Positions 26,604 to 35,593 of a DNA stretch of 64,000 bases are shown here, piece after piece. Both the position numbers and the translations under genes were made by a program. The notes below the pieces were generated by a model, which made no database searches, was not told the origin of the DNA, and was given only the letters and a program-made list of their open reading frames with translations. Location: the NCBI GenBank assembly GCA_030836185.1, contig JAURQH010000104.1, forward strand, positions 1 to 64,000, given 5' to 3'. Within the stretch, counting starts at the first letter, position 1. Every line of letters starts with the position of its first letter. Origin of the DNA: Planctomycetota bacterium. GTDB taxonomy: Bacteria; Planctomycetota; Planctomycetia; Planctomycetales; Planctomycetaceae.

Positions 26604-27317
26604 ATGGCACTTCTTGGTGTGAACATTGATCACGTTGCCACCGTCCGACAGGCGCGCCGAACGATTGAACCCGATCCCGTCTGGGCAGCCGTACTCGCAG
26701 AACTCGGCGGGGCCGATGGAATCACTCTTCACTTACGTGAAGATCGTCGGCATATCCAGGATCGCGATCTTCGCGTGATGAAAGAGACCGTTCAGGTCCG
26801 TATGAATCTGGAAATGGCAGCCAGTCAGGAAATGACCGATATCGCATTACAGGTCAAACCGGCGAAAGTGACGCTTGTTCCCGAAAAACGCGAAGAAGTC
26901 ACCACTGAGGGAGGGTTGGACGTCATGGCTAATCGTGATCGTGTCAAAACATGTGTCGATCAACTCATGAGCGCCGGGATTGAAGTTTCACTCTTCATTG
27001 ATCCTACAGAGAAACAAATTGAATCATCCCACAAATTGGAAGTCCAGGCGGTTGAGCTTCACACTGGCCAATATGCGGACGCTGAGACAATGGAAATCCA
27101 AGCTCTGGAGTTATCCAAATTAACAGAGTCTGGTGGTATTGCGTCAGACTTAAATATGCAACTTCATATGGGCCATGGACTAACATACCGAAATGTTCAA
27201 CCAGTTGCCGCGATTCCCGCTGTTGAGGAACTGAACATTGGCCACAGTATCATCGCTCGTGCAGTGATGGTAGGAATGGAACGAGCTGTTCGCGAAATGA
27301 AGAACCTGATTGGTTAG
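26604..27317 (+). CDS. pdxJ: Pyridoxine 5'-phosphate synthase
   Basis: The product is 237 residues, the normal length. PdxJ condenses 1-deoxyxylulose 5-phosphate with 3-amino-1-hydroxyacetone 1-phosphate to make pyridoxine 5'-phosphate. The opening [75 protein letters not shown] and [25 protein letters not shown] are the conserved blocks. The start at 26604 is fixed by homology (ALLGVN); a longer frame from 26532 has no matching extension. Together with serC this window holds two B6-related genes. Confidence 0.95.
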   Translation: MALLGVNIDHVATVRQARRTIEPDPVWAAVLAELGGADGITLHLREDRRHIQDRDLRVMKETVQVRMNLEMAASQEMTDIALQVKPAKVTLVPEKREEVTTEGGLDVMANRDRVKTCVDQLMSAGIEVSLFIDPTEKQIESSHKLEVQAVELHTGQYADAETMEIQALELSKLTESGGIASDLNMQLHMGHGLTYRNVQPVAAIPAVEELNIGHSIIARAVMVGMERAVREMKNLIG

Positions 27318-27366
27318 TAGGCATCCTGCTGAAACATTAAGCACTTGCGAATAATCAGCCGAACGG

Positions 27367-27383
27367 GTTGAAAATTTTTCAAC
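27367..27383. repeat. Palindrome GTTGAAAA/TTTTCAAC upstream of the glutamine synthetase gene
   Basis: GTTGAAAA and TTTTCAAC flank a single T, a perfect eight-base dyad about 245 bases before the glutamine synthetase start and 50 bases after pdxJ. It may be a pdxJ terminator without T-run or a regulator site. Confidence 0.4.
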
Positions 27384-27558
27384 TCCACATTCTACTGTTA
27401 TCATTAAACTTAGAGATTGGATGATGGCCAGAAGAGGCCTACTGGCTCGGCGATTGCATATTAACGTACTCACATCCTATTCCAGTCTTTTTGAAGCTAA
27501 AAGTCTCATATTAGACCGGATGTAATCTGAAGCAGCACGTCACTATATAGACATAAAT

Positions 27559-27585
27559 TGATGCGATCAGCGTGAGAACGCATCA
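27559..27585. repeat. Inverted repeat TGATGCG/CGCATCA before the glutamine synthetase gene
   Basis: TGATGCG (27559-27565) and CGCATCA (27579-27585) are perfect inverse copies with 13 bases between, so half-site centres are 20 bases apart. The repeat ends about 42 bases before the start codon, overlapping where a leader or promoter would be. Confidence 0.4.
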
Positions 27586-27627
27586 TGGCGTGCCAGAATA
27601 AGTGCTAACACCAGGAGATTTTGATCG

Positions 27628-28629
27628 ATGAGTGAAAGTTACAAGCTCGAATACATTTGGCTCGATGGCCACAAACCAGAACCAAGCCTTCGTAGCAAAA
27701 CAAAAATTGTAAGTAGCGAGCCCGCTTCAGCCGGTGACTGCCCAGTGTGGTCGTTCGATGGAAGCTCGACCGAACAAGCCGAAGGCGGGTCTTCTGACTG
27801 TATGTTGATACCTGTCTGCCTCGTGCCAGATACCGCTCGCAAGAACGGCTATCTTGTGATGTGCGAAGTTCAAGACGCAGAAGGCAATGCCCACCCAACA
27901 AACACTCGTGCCAAGTTCGAAGATGACACCGATTTTTGGTTTGGATTCGAGCAAGAGTACACCATCATGGATGGAACCGCTCCACTTGGCTTCCCCAAAG
28001 ATGGATACCCTGGACCTCAAGGCCCATATTACTGCTCGGTTGGCATCGAAAATTGTGTTGGCCGGGAACTGGTCGAAGAACATCTCGATCAATGTCTGGC
28101 TGCCGGCCTGAAAGTGACAGGCATCAACGCAGAAGTCATGAAAGGTCAATGGGAATTCCAGTTGTTCGGCAAAGGTAAAGAAGCCGCTGATCACCTGTGG
28201 ATTGCTCGTTACCTCCTTGCACGAGTCGCTGAAGATTACGGCGTCTCCATTGAACTCCATCCGAAACCAATCAAAGGTGACTGGAACGGAAGCGGCATGC
28301 ACTCCAACTTCTCGAATACCGATATTCGTGAAAAGGGTGGCGAAGACATGATCAAAGCGATCTGTGAAGCCTTTGGTGCCGTTCACGACGCCCACATTGG
28401 CGAGTATGGTTCTGACAACGAACAACGCCTGACTGGCCTGCACGAAACTCAGTCCATCGAAAAGTTCAGCTATGGAGTTTCGGACCGCGGTGCTTCGATC
28501 CGTATTCCGATTGCGACTGCTCAAGACGGCTGGAAAGGCTATCTTGAAGATCGCCGTCCTGCTTCAAACGCAGATCCTTACCGCGTCGCTGCTCGAATCG
28601 TCAACACTGTGAAAGGTGTGACTGTCTAG
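27628..28629 (+). CDS. glnII: Glutamine synthetase, type II (eukaryotic-like)
   Basis: The product is 333 residues, much shorter than GlnA type I (about 470), and matches the decameric GSII class. It ligates ammonia to glutamate using ATP. The start LEYIWLDGHKPEPSLRSKTKI, PVWSFDGSSTEQA, DCMLIPV, FGFEQEYTIMD, NAEVMKGQWEFQLF, DWNGSGMHSNFSN, GSDNEQRLTGLHET and SDRGASIRIP are all GSII blocks. The ribosome-binding site is CAGGAG. A strong terminator follows at 28687. Single-gene transcription is therefore likely. GSII is unusual among bacteria in general but known in several phyla. Confidence 0.95.
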   Translation: MSESYKLEYIWLDGHKPEPSLRSKTKIVSSEPASAGDCPVWSFDGSSTEQAEGGSSDCMLIPVCLVPDTARKNGYLVMCEVQDAEGNAHPTNTRAKFEDDTDFWFGFEQEYTIMDGTAPLGFPKDGYPGPQGPYYCSVGIENCVGRELVEEHLDQCLAAGLKVTGINAEVMKGQWEFQLFGKGKEAADHLWIARYLLARVAEDYGVSIELHPKPIKGDWNGSGMHSNFSNTDIREKGGEDMIKAICEAFGAVHDAHIGEYGSDNEQRLTGLHETQSIEKFSYGVSDRGASIRIPIATAQDGWKGYLEDRRPASNADPYRVAARIVNTVKGVTV

Positions 28630-28686
28630 TTGACTTGAAAGAACTAGCATGTGCTCAAGAGCATGATGCGAATGAGCAAACCTCCT

Positions 28687-28724
28687 AGCGGTCTTCCTCG
28701 ATTTCGGGGAAGACCGCTTTTTCG
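28687..28724 (+). terminator. Rho-independent terminator of the glutamine synthetase gene
   Basis: AGCGGTCTTCC (28687-28697) pairs perfectly with GGAAGACCGCT (28708-28718) and is followed by TTTTTC. It lies 58 bases after the glutamine synthetase stop. Confidence 0.9.
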
Positions 28725-28863
28725 TTGATACTCTATAAAATCAGACATATTCTTCCTCTTTGCCACCGCCCCTCTTTTTTCTACACTTCTGACCTGTATT
28801 CACACGGTCGCATTCACCTGACCTCGTATTTTAATGCCCACTCCCCAACATGCATTCTCTCCT

Positions 28864-29739
28864 ATGCCTCATCAGGTCAGGTTCATTTTGATCATGATTG
28901 GAATCATCTCCCTCTCGGGATGCAGTTCAAAGTGGGCAATGCCAGATCGTGATTACCAGGAAAAATACGACACACCCTACCCAGACGACAAAGCCGATAA
29001 ATGGTTACGGATGGGAAAGCAAATGATGGATGCTCGCCACCTTCGCGATAAAGATGGCTGGTACACAAAGGGAGGCTGGTCAGAAAACCCCGATGCTGGT
29101 TTGATTGAGATAGGGGTCTACCAATATCACGATCCCTGGCATTCCACGCACATTGGTATTTCAGGTCTCATTGGCGAAGACGAAATCTACGGTCTTCCCG
29201 GACTCGAACTTGGTACACGGTTCCAAACACCTTCTCGGCTCGCTCCATTCGTGGGTGTTGGAACTTACGTGAACATACTGGATATTGGCATCAATGCTCT
29301 CATTGCTGAAATCAATGACGATGATGATGACTGTGGCTGCGATGATGACGATGATGTTGAATGGAAAAGCGTATTCGCTACGGTCTATCCTGAAGTTGGA
29401 GTTCATTACTGGCTAACTCCAAGTCTTCGTATGACCGGCAGCGCCGCTTATCACTTCAGTTCGCGAGGTCGTGACAACGATTTCCTCATGCTGGGCGTGA
29501 CATTCGCTCACTTGGATCACCCCGAGCAATCTGAGATTGACAACTACGATGAATTTGAACATCGGGAAAGATTGGGATTGAATGAACCAAACTATGTGGA
29601 ACTGGAAGGGCAATCCCGCACTCGGCAACAGAACTTTCAAGTCATGATGCAAGAATATGGGGTGAAAGAGACAAGCGGGGAACTGATTGAGGACAACGAA
29701 GAACCTCCCCGCGAAGCACCTGCGTTCCCAAACTTTTAA
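28864..29739 (+). CDS. Outer-membrane-type lipoprotein with acidic Asp/Cys loop
   Basis: From the ATG at 28864 the product is 291 residues; an ATG at 28834 would add ten. A lipobox (IIGIISLSGCSS-like, Cys at about 20) follows the signal peptide. The body alternates short amphipathic strands (GLIEIGVYQYHD, THIGISGLIG, FVGVGTYVNILDIG, SVFATVYPEVGVHYWLTP, MTGSAAYHFSSRG, FLMLGVTFAHLD), as in small beta-barrels. Between two strands sits an unusual acidic loop, NDDDDDCGCDDDDDVEW (about residues 150-166), with two cysteines. Metal binding is possible but unproven. The C-terminus is charged and disordered. I do not recognise the family. Confidence 0.65.
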   Translation: MPHQVRFILIMIGIISLSGCSSKWAMPDRDYQEKYDTPYPDDKADKWLRMGKQMMDARHLRDKDGWYTKGGWSENPDAGLIEIGVYQYHDPWHSTHIGISGLIGEDEIYGLPGLELGTRFQTPSRLAPFVGVGTYVNILDIGINALIAEINDDDDDCGCDDDDDVEWKSVFATVYPEVGVHYWLTPSLRMTGSAAYHFSSRGRDNDFLMLGVTFAHLDHPEQSEIDNYDEFEHRERLGLNEPNYVELEGQSRTRQQNFQVMMQEYGVKETSGELIEDNEEPPREAPAFPNF

Positions 29740-29782
29740 CCCCCTGCCAACTCCAGCTCAGACCAAACTCCTTCATCAGCGC

Positions 29783-29815
29783 AAAAAAAGACCCGTCGAG
29801 AGATGCGACGGGTCT
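29783..29815 (-). terminator. Rho-independent terminator of the Gfo/Idh gene
   Basis: On the - strand AGACCCGTCG and CGACGGGTCT form a ten-base-pair stem (29789-29798 with 29806-29815), followed by a run of seven T. It lies about 25 bases after the stop codon of the oxidoreductase gene. Confidence 0.9.
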
Positions 29816-29841
29816 CAAAATGAAGAATTGGGATTTGTTAT

Positions 29842-31131
29842 CTAGCTGAACTGCGTTTGACCGGGAATAGAAACTGGACGAGCTGGGACATCGCCCCACT
29901 CATAGCTCTCGGGAGACAGATTAAGCGACGAGTTCATACAGTCTTCCCAACTCAATTGCTTACCAGTATATGCCGACATACGGCCTGCAATGGCCATCAT
30001 GGAACTCATCGACATGTAATGGCCGTTATTGATGGGTTTCCCTTCGCGAATGCTGGCGAAGAATTCATCATGTTCAATCTGATACATATTGCCACTTGGG
30101 CCTTTGTATCGCCAGACGATCTCACCCTTCCAGTCATAAATTCGATGCTTGAAGACATCAACACGACCTTTTGTTCCAAAAATGTGATCGGAAACATCAT
30201 TGGTACTGCCACTGAAATGACGACACCGAGCAAAGGCTTTCACGCCACTCTCATATTCATAGACAACATTGAAATGATCGTAAATGTTTCCGTACTTCGG
30301 ATCGGTTCGCTGGATACGTCCACCTGTCCCGGAAACTGTTTTAGGCGTCTCGTCTAACATAGCCCACGCCATCTTATCGAGACTATGAACGTGCTGCTCG
30401 GTATTGAAGTCCCCTGACAGCCAAGCGTAGTAGTACCAATTTCTCATTTGATACTCCATCTCACTGCTACACTCTTCGCGAGTTGCACGAGGATCCCAAA
30501 CCCCTCCCGAGTTATAGCTGCACTGCATGGCCGTGATTTGACCAGCCGTTCCCTCATGAATTTGTTCGAATGTTGCCCGCATGCCGGGGTGATATCTCCA
30601 GCATAGCCCGGAGACAATCGAAAGTCCTTTTTCTTCGGCCATCTTGCAGGTTTCAAGTACGGAGCGAATTCCGGGGCCATCCACACCAACAGGTTTTTCC
30701 ACAAACGCATGTTTTCCAGCTTCCACGGCAGCCCTTAATTGCATAGGACGGAAGTGTGGAGGCGTTGCTAACAAAACCACATCACAAGACTCGATCACTT
30801 TCTTGTAGGCATCAAATCCAACGAATTTGTGATCTGCATCCACATTTACCCGATCACCGACCGGCGTGGCCTTCATGTTCGCAAGCCCCGCTTCTAATCG
30901 ATCTTCAAACGCATCCGCGACAGCGTGCAATTCGGAGTGTTGATCGGCTGTAAGTGCCTGAACTGCCGCACCCGAGCCTCGTCCTCCAACACCGACGAGA
31001 CCAACTTTGAGTTTATCGGTTCCTTGGGCGTGAACCGCAGAATTGATTTGAGTTGTCAGTCCGGCTGCCAGTGCCGCAGTCGTGCCGGTCTTCAAAAAAT
31101 TGCGTCTCGATGAGTTTGTCGGGTCGGACAT
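29842..31131 (-). CDS. Gfo/Idh/MocA-family oxidoreductase, Tat-exported
   Basis: The product is 429 residues. The start at 31131 follows GGAG at seven bases and gives a twin-arginine signal (SSRRNFLKTGTTAALAAGL). The Rossmann segment KVGLVGVGGRGSGAAVQAL binds NAD(P), and CDVVLLATPPHFRP, GKHAFVEKPVGVD (catalytic Lys) and SGLCWRYHPGMR are typical of planctomycete exported members. Export of a nucleotide-dependent enzyme by Tat fits folding in the cytoplasm with the cofactor bound. Such enzymes oxidise or reduce sugar hydroxyls, often at C3, which links it to the DUF1080 proteins nearby. It is divergent from the class IV aminotransferase gene. Confidence 0.88.
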   Translation of the reverse strand: MSDPTNSSRRNFLKTGTTAALAAGLTTQINSAVHAQGTDKLKVGLVGVGGRGSGAAVQALTADQHSELHAVADAFEDRLEAGLANMKATPVGDRVNVDADHKFVGFDAYKKVIESCDVVLLATPPHFRPMQLRAAVEAGKHAFVEKPVGVDGPGIRSVLETCKMAEEKGLSIVSGLCWRYHPGMRATFEQIHEGTAGQITAMQCSYNSGGVWDPRATREECSSEMEYQMRNWYYYAWLSGDFNTEQHVHSLDKMAWAMLDETPKTVSGTGGRIQRTDPKYGNIYDHFNVVYEYESGVKAFARCRHFSGSTNDVSDHIFGTKGRVDVFKHRIYDWKGEIVWRYKGPSGNMYQIEHDEFFASIREGKPINNGHYMSMSSMMAIAGRMSAYTGKQLSWEDCMNSSLNLSPESYEWGDVPARPVSIPGQTQFS

Positions 31132-31325
31132 CGATTTCTCCGGTAGTTTGATCAATAAGGTGTGAGTGCAGGTGGGAAATCTAATATATCATAGTCGATT
31201 TGCGAAGTCAGAGCGGGATTCCAGATTTGCGCATTTTCTAAAGATTTTAACAGCCTCACCACAGCCTCAATTGAGCCACCAACGATCAATCACTACGATA
31301 GAACACTTTAAGTTCGAGAATCACC

Positions 31326-32246
31326 ATGAAACAAATGACTGCCTGGAGGAACGGAGAATTTTTGCCGTTCTCGGAAGCATCTCTTTCACTTGCAGACTCC
31401 GGGATCGTCCACGGTGATGCCGTCACCGAGATGCTCAGAACATTTCGGCAAACCCCCTATCGAGTCTCTGATCATCTGGCCCGCTTTCGTCACTCATTGA
31501 ACGAAGCCCTCCTGGAATGCTCTTACAGCGATCAGGAATTAAAATCAGTCATCAGTGAGGTTCTCACTCGGTCAACGGTCGAGTCCGATGTCGGGCAAGA
31601 TCTCGGAGTGATCCTGTTCGCGACCAGTGGTCCCAATGTCACCTACCTCGGTAAGTCTGGCGACCATCTACCCACAATCTGCATCCATGCGTTTCCCTTA
31701 CACTTCTCACTGTGGAGTGATCGCTTGGAATTTGGGCAGAGGCTGATTGTCTCAAAACAACCTGCGATCCCTGCTGGCTCCTTCAATCCAACAATTAAAA
31801 GTCGAAGCAGAATGCATTGGAGAATTGCCGACCGGAAAGTGAAACAAATTCACCCGGCAGCATTGGCAGTCTTTGCGGATGACTCTGGCAATCTGACAGA
31901 GACCAGTAGCGGCAATCTGTTTGCCGTAATCGACGGAGAGATCATCACGCCTCCAGACTCGATGGTTCTCAACGGTATCAGTCGACAGGTCGTCATCGAA
32001 TTGTCAGAACAACTTGGTTATCGAGTCCAGAAAAAACGGTTGCCAGTTCAACAAGCATCCGAAGCCTCTGAGATTTGGACCTCTTCAACACCTTATTGCC
32101 TCCTTCCGGTAACCTCATTTAACGAACAAGCTGTAGGAAACGGACAACCCGGCCCCCTGTTTCATCAATTACTTGAGACATGGAGTCAATCGGTGGGAAT
32201 CGACATCAAAGAACAGATACAGAAGTTTCACGAAAGAACAATGTGA
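31326..32246 (+). CDS. Class IV aminotransferase (branched-chain aminotransferase or ADC lyase type)
   Basis: The product is 306 residues and PLP-dependent. WRNGEFLPFSEASLSLADSGIVHGDAVTEMLRTF is the N-terminal motif, the PLP lysine is K158 in NPTIKSRSRMHW, and the cofactor-binding ADDSGNLTETSSGNLFAVIDG and the phosphate-binding SMVLNGISRQVVIEL follow. Fold type IV members include IlvE, D-amino acid aminotransferase and aminodeoxychorismate lyase (PabC), and I cannot choose among them. The divergent 194-base region with the Gfo/Idh gene probably holds both promoters. It is convergent with the DUF2891 gene. Confidence 0.85.
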   Translation: MKQMTAWRNGEFLPFSEASLSLADSGIVHGDAVTEMLRTFRQTPYRVSDHLARFRHSLNEALLECSYSDQELKSVISEVLTRSTVESDVGQDLGVILFATSGPNVTYLGKSGDHLPTICIHAFPLHFSLWSDRLEFGQRLIVSKQPAIPAGSFNPTIKSRSRMHWRIADRKVKQIHPAALAVFADDSGNLTETSSGNLFAVIDGEIITPPDSMVLNGISRQVVIELSEQLGYRVQKKRLPVQQASEASEIWTSSTPYCLLPVTSFNEQAVGNGQPGPLFHQLLETWSQSVGIDIKEQIQKFHERTM

Positions 32247-32255
32247 TAGCATCGA

Positions 32256-33314
32256 TCACTTGGGCGAAGAGACTTTCCAGCGTGTCGTCAGTAAATAGAC
32301 CGCAAAACTGACCAGCCAGTGTGAACCGGCATATTCGTTAGCCTTGATGGCAGTCAGCCCCGCATTCTGGTGCTCAGTCGCAAGCTGTGAGAGTTTGGTG
32401 GCGATGTCGGCCCGTCCACAAGAAGCGGCAATCGATTTGAGCATCCATGCCCGCGAGAGGTTCAGTCCTGACCAGTGTGATAGCTTCCCATCTTCGGGAT
32501 TCACACACGCGACCGGATCAAGCCAGTTTGAGTCATTTCGAATCGCGGCAGTCGGTAGAAAGTCTTCTACCCAAGAATGATAAACTTCGACATGAACCAT
32601 GCGTCGCAACAGGTCCGCTTCCGCCAGGCCAGGAGAGAGGAAGTCATAAGCAGAGGGTTCCAGACGAAAGGGCCAAGGAAGATCGGTCAAATAAAATTGC
32701 CGAGATTTCTGTTCGATCAACTTCAAGACGTCGGCATCCTCATTGATGGTCGCCCAGTCATAGACCAATCCCATCGCGAATGCGGATTGACTGTGTTCGC
32801 CACTTCGTATTGGGGCAGGAAGAGTCTTCAACCATTCCTCGAATCGCTTCGACATCAATGCTTCCAAAGGATCGAGTACTTCGTGCCATCGCTTCATCTG
32901 CGGATTATCCGCGGCGCTTTCTTTCAGCTCCGCACATAGCATCAAAAACCAGGCGACACCGTAAGGCATCTCGTACCGATCACGTGGCACAAAATAATCA
33001 ATCTCACCAACAATATTCTCTGTCGTGAGTGACTTGTTTAATGCAGCAGTGATGTCTGACTGAAGAGACGATTGTGGAAAAAGACGCAGAACGCGAACCA
33101 ACGCCCAATGATTGTGGACGGCGGAGTGCCAATCAAAACAACCGAAAAAGGCCGGGTGCATCTCGCGAGGAGTCCCAATATCACCCGCATCTCGCCAGAA
33201 ATGCTGCACATGATTGGGATATTCGCGATGCAGACAGCCTAATGAAATGCGCGCAAGGGCCTCACACTGCGTTTGTAACATCGGTTCTGTGGATTCGTCG
33301 GACGGAATTGTCAT
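32256..33314 (-). CDS. DUF2891 protein
   Basis: The product is 352 residues, with no signal peptide. It matches DUF2891 from its opening pattern: LARISLGCLHREYPNHVQHFWRDAGD, then HPAFFGCFDWHSAVHNHWALVRVL, GVAWFLMLCAEL, RSGEHSQSAFAMGLVYDWA and HVEVYHSWVEDFLPTAAIRN. The His/Asp-rich, helical (alpha/alpha-barrel-like) sequence would suit a hydrolase, but no activity is established. It is convergent with the aminotransferase and divergent from the DUF1080 gene at 33406. Confidence 0.8.
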   Translation of the reverse strand: MTIPSDESTEPMLQTQCEALARISLGCLHREYPNHVQHFWRDAGDIGTPREMHPAFFGCFDWHSAVHNHWALVRVLRLFPQSSLQSDITAALNKSLTTENIVGEIDYFVPRDRYEMPYGVAWFLMLCAELKESAADNPQMKRWHEVLDPLEALMSKRFEEWLKTLPAPIRSGEHSQSAFAMGLVYDWATINEDADVLKLIEQKSRQFYLTDLPWPFRLEPSAYDFLSPGLAEADLLRRMVHVEVYHSWVEDFLPTAAIRNDSNWLDPVACVNPEDGKLSHWSGLNLSRAWMLKSIAASCGRADIATKLSQLATEHQNAGLTAIKANEYAGSHWLVSFAVYLLTTRWKVSSPK

Positions 33315-33405
33315 GGAGCAGTTTGCAAAATGGTTTTCAGTCAGGATAAGATATCAGGTCTCTCTCGTAATTTCCTTCCACACCTCTCTACAGGAGAATC
33401 ATACC

Positions 33406-34041
33406 GTGAAGCAACTGGGATTATTGGCACTCTGTGCTCTAACTTTACTCACAACGCAAGGGCTCTCTGCAGCCGACAAAGATGGCTGGATCACTTTGTT
33501 CGATGGTTCATCACTCGATGGCTGGAAAGCCAGCGAAAACAAAGAGAGCTGGAGCCTCAAAGACGGCATTCTGACCTGCAATGGCGAACGCAGCCACATG
33601 TTCTATGTCGGCAAACATGCTCCGTTCAAAAACTTCGAGCTGAAAGTCGAAGTGAAGGCCGAAAAAAACAGCAACTCTGGCATCTATTTCCACACCAAGT
33701 ATCAGGAAGAAGGCTGGCCGACAAAAGGATTTGAAACACAGGTCAACAACACCTATGTGAAAGACCCAAAAAAGACAGGTAGCCTGTACGGCGTGGTCAA
33801 TGTCACTGAGCAGATCATTGAAGACGATGAATGGTGGACTCAGCATGTGATCGTCAAAGGGAATACTGTCACGATCAAAGTGAACGGTAAAACCACCGTC
33901 GAATACACTCAACCGAGTGATTACGTGCCACCAGACAAAAACTTCGAACGCAAACTTGGTGAAGGAACCTTTGCACTGCAAGCTCACGACCCTCACAGCA
34001 CGGTTCACTATCGCAGCATTAAAGTGAAGCCATTACCGTAA
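33406..34041 (+). CDS. DUF1080 (3-keto-disaccharide hydrolase-like) protein, exported
   Basis: I choose the GTG at 33406, preceded by AGGAG, because it gives a clean signal peptide (KQLGLLALCALTLLTTQGLSA); ATG-like starts further upstream overlap the divergent gene. The product is 211 residues. The DUF1080 beta-sandwich is clear: DGWITLFDGSSLDGWKAS, GILTCNGE, FELKVEVKAEKNSNSGIYFHTKYQ, GFETQVNN, KTGSLYGVV and FALQAHDPHSTVHYRSIKVKPL. Some family members hydrolyse 3-keto-glycosides. It stands alone with its own terminator. It is similar to the gene at 55623. Confidence 0.88.
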   Translation: MKQLGLLALCALTLLTTQGLSAADKDGWITLFDGSSLDGWKASENKESWSLKDGILTCNGERSHMFYVGKHAPFKNFELKVEVKAEKNSNSGIYFHTKYQEEGWPTKGFETQVNNTYVKDPKKTGSLYGVVNVTEQIIEDDEWWTQHVIVKGNTVTIKVNGKTTVEYTQPSDYVPPDKNFERKLGEGTFALQAHDPHSTVHYRSIKVKPLP

Positions 34042-34092
34042 TTTCAGGGAAGGCACCCTCATTTAATTGAGGTCACCGAATCGCGAATTATG

Positions 34093-34128
34093 CCGTGATG
34101 GTTCTCAATGAATCATCACGGTTTTTTT
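34093..34128 (+). terminator. Rho-independent terminator after the DUF1080 gene
   Basis: CCGTGATG (34093-34100) pairs with CATCACGG (34114-34121), followed by a T-run. It lies 50 bases after the stop codon at 34041. Confidence 0.88.
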
Positions 34129-34177
34129 GCTGACTCTCTAATCGCTCGACCACTCTGCCCCAAAAGGAAAGAACTCC

Positions 34178-35194
34178 ATGAGACTCACACAGATCATCTC
34201 AATGTGGTTTCTCGTAGCATTCATAATATTTCAAGGGGAATCATTTGCGGACGACAAACCAGTCAAAGTTTTCATAATGATGGGGCAGTCAAACATGATC
34301 GGGTTTGGTCGCATTGACCCTGTCGATACGCCGGGAACTCTTGCTCATGTGACGCAGGCTCAAAATAGCGATCAGCATCTCCTCACAAACGATGGAAAAT
34401 GGCGTGTGAGAGATGATGTTTGGTGTGTCAAAACGACCGTGGGGCAAAAACAGGGTTGGTTACAACCTGGATTTGGCGCACGCAGCAGCTTTATCGGTCC
34501 TGAGCTGGAGTTTGGTAATGTACTGGGAGATCATTTCGACGAACCCGTCTTGATTATCAAAGCGGCGCAAGGAAATCGCAGCTTAGGCTGGGACATACTT
34601 CCTCCCGGCAGCGAAGAGTTTCGTCATGATGGGCGAGTTTATGCCGGATACGAGGAAACAACTCCCTCATGGATAGAAGGCGAACCCAAAAATCCGGTGA
34701 ATTGGTATGCCGGTAAGCAGTACGATGACTTTGTAAAAGACATCCACGATGTACTCGACAATCTGCCCAATTATTATCCTGCTTACAAAGGGCAAGGATT
34801 TGAAATTATCGGCTTCGCCTGGTGGCAAGGGCACAAAGACCAGAATGCCGCTCACGCAAGCCGTTACGAGCAAAATCTTGTCAGACTGATCAAAACACTT
34901 CGCAAAGAATTTGAAGTACCGTCGGCACCGATGGTTTTGGCGACAATTGCTTTTGATGGCTGGGACTTAAAAAGCCACGGTTTAACTGTCGCCAATGCTC
35001 AATTGGCTGTGAGCGGTGAGACTGGCAATTATCCCGAGTTTGCCGGAAATGTACAAACCGTGGAAGTACGTGGCTTCTGGAGGGATAAATCGGTATCGCC
35101 CAACGGTCAAGGGTATCATTACAACCACAACGCTGAGACATATCTCAAAGTCGGCAAAGCGCTCGGTGATGGCATGCTGCATTTGCTCAAATAA
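34178..35194 (+). CDS. SASA/SGNH-type carbohydrate acetylesterase-like protein, exported
   Basis: The product is 338 residues with a signal peptide (SMWFLVAFIIFQGESFA). The serine nucleophile block KVFIMMGQSNMIGFGR (GQSN) is the first SGNH motif of sialate O-acetylesterase and acetylxylan esterase families. GPELEFGNVLGD, IIKAAQGNRSLGWDILPP, GFAWWQGHKDQNA (WWQG) and YHYNHNAETYLKVGKALGDGM (catalytic His near the end) complete the pattern. It should remove acetyl groups from polysaccharides or sialic-like sugars in the periplasm. The preceding gene has its own terminator. Confidence 0.85.
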   Translation: MRLTQIISMWFLVAFIIFQGESFADDKPVKVFIMMGQSNMIGFGRIDPVDTPGTLAHVTQAQNSDQHLLTNDGKWRVRDDVWCVKTTVGQKQGWLQPGFGARSSFIGPELEFGNVLGDHFDEPVLIIKAAQGNRSLGWDILPPGSEEFRHDGRVYAGYEETTPSWIEGEPKNPVNWYAGKQYDDFVKDIHDVLDNLPNYYPAYKGQGFEIIGFAWWQGHKDQNAAHASRYEQNLVRLIKTLRKEFEVPSAPMVLATIAFDGWDLKSHGLTVANAQLAVSGETGNYPEFAGNVQTVEVRGFWRDKSVSPNGQGYHYNHNAETYLKVGKALGDGMLHLLK

Positions 35195-35255
35195 TGTTCT
35201 GATCAAATGAATTGATGATGAGTTTTCCGAACATCTCAAAACAACCCGATGCCGC

Positions 35256-35414
35256 TTACTTCTTCTGATTTCTCATGAGAACCCAGCCGAACAGAAACAC
35301 GCCGATCAGGACATAAGAGTACTTCGCCGGAGTCATGTTTTTGACATGTAACTCCACGAAGTAGGCCAACTCCGAGAAGTAGTAAGTGATTCCGTAATAG
35401 ATTTTACTGAACAT
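35256..35414 (-). CDS. 52-residue small protein of unknown function
   Basis: The frame from the ATG at 35414 to TAA at 35256-35258 encodes MFSKIYYGITYYFSELAYFV, then ELHVKNMTPAKYSYVLIGVF and a basic end (RNQKK). The second half is a single hydrophobic segment followed by basic residues, as in a small inner-membrane anchor. Composition is protein-like and aromatic-rich. The ribosome-binding site is weak. It is convergent with the SASA gene and sits alone before proB. I recognise no family. Confidence 0.5.
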   Translation of the reverse strand: MFSKIYYGITYYFSELAYFVELHVKNMTPAKYSYVLIGVFLFGWVLMRNQKK

Positions 35415-35593
35415 GGCGAAATCTGGCTGTTATTTCTATGAGAACCTGCAACTAAGCCCAATGACTCTATTCTTGAGGCTTCCATGATAAGCCTAGCTCG
35501 TAAAACAGAAGAAATCAGCGATATTTTCCAGAGCCATAAATTTGACGAAAATAACCTTATCTGCTGACTGCAATAAGATTTACAACATACAAG

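Larger units (their letters stand above)
27318..27627. other. 310-base leader/promoter region upstream of the glutamine synthetase gene
   Basis: There is no gene here. Two inverted repeats are visible: GTTGAAAA/TTTTCAAC (27367-27383, one-base spacer) and TGATGCG/CGCATCA (27559-27585, 13-base spacer), the second only about 45 bases before the start codon. Either could take part in nitrogen control. No NtrC-type or GlnR-type consensus was recognised, and no sigma-54 -24/-12 box could be placed with confidence. Confidence 0.4.
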
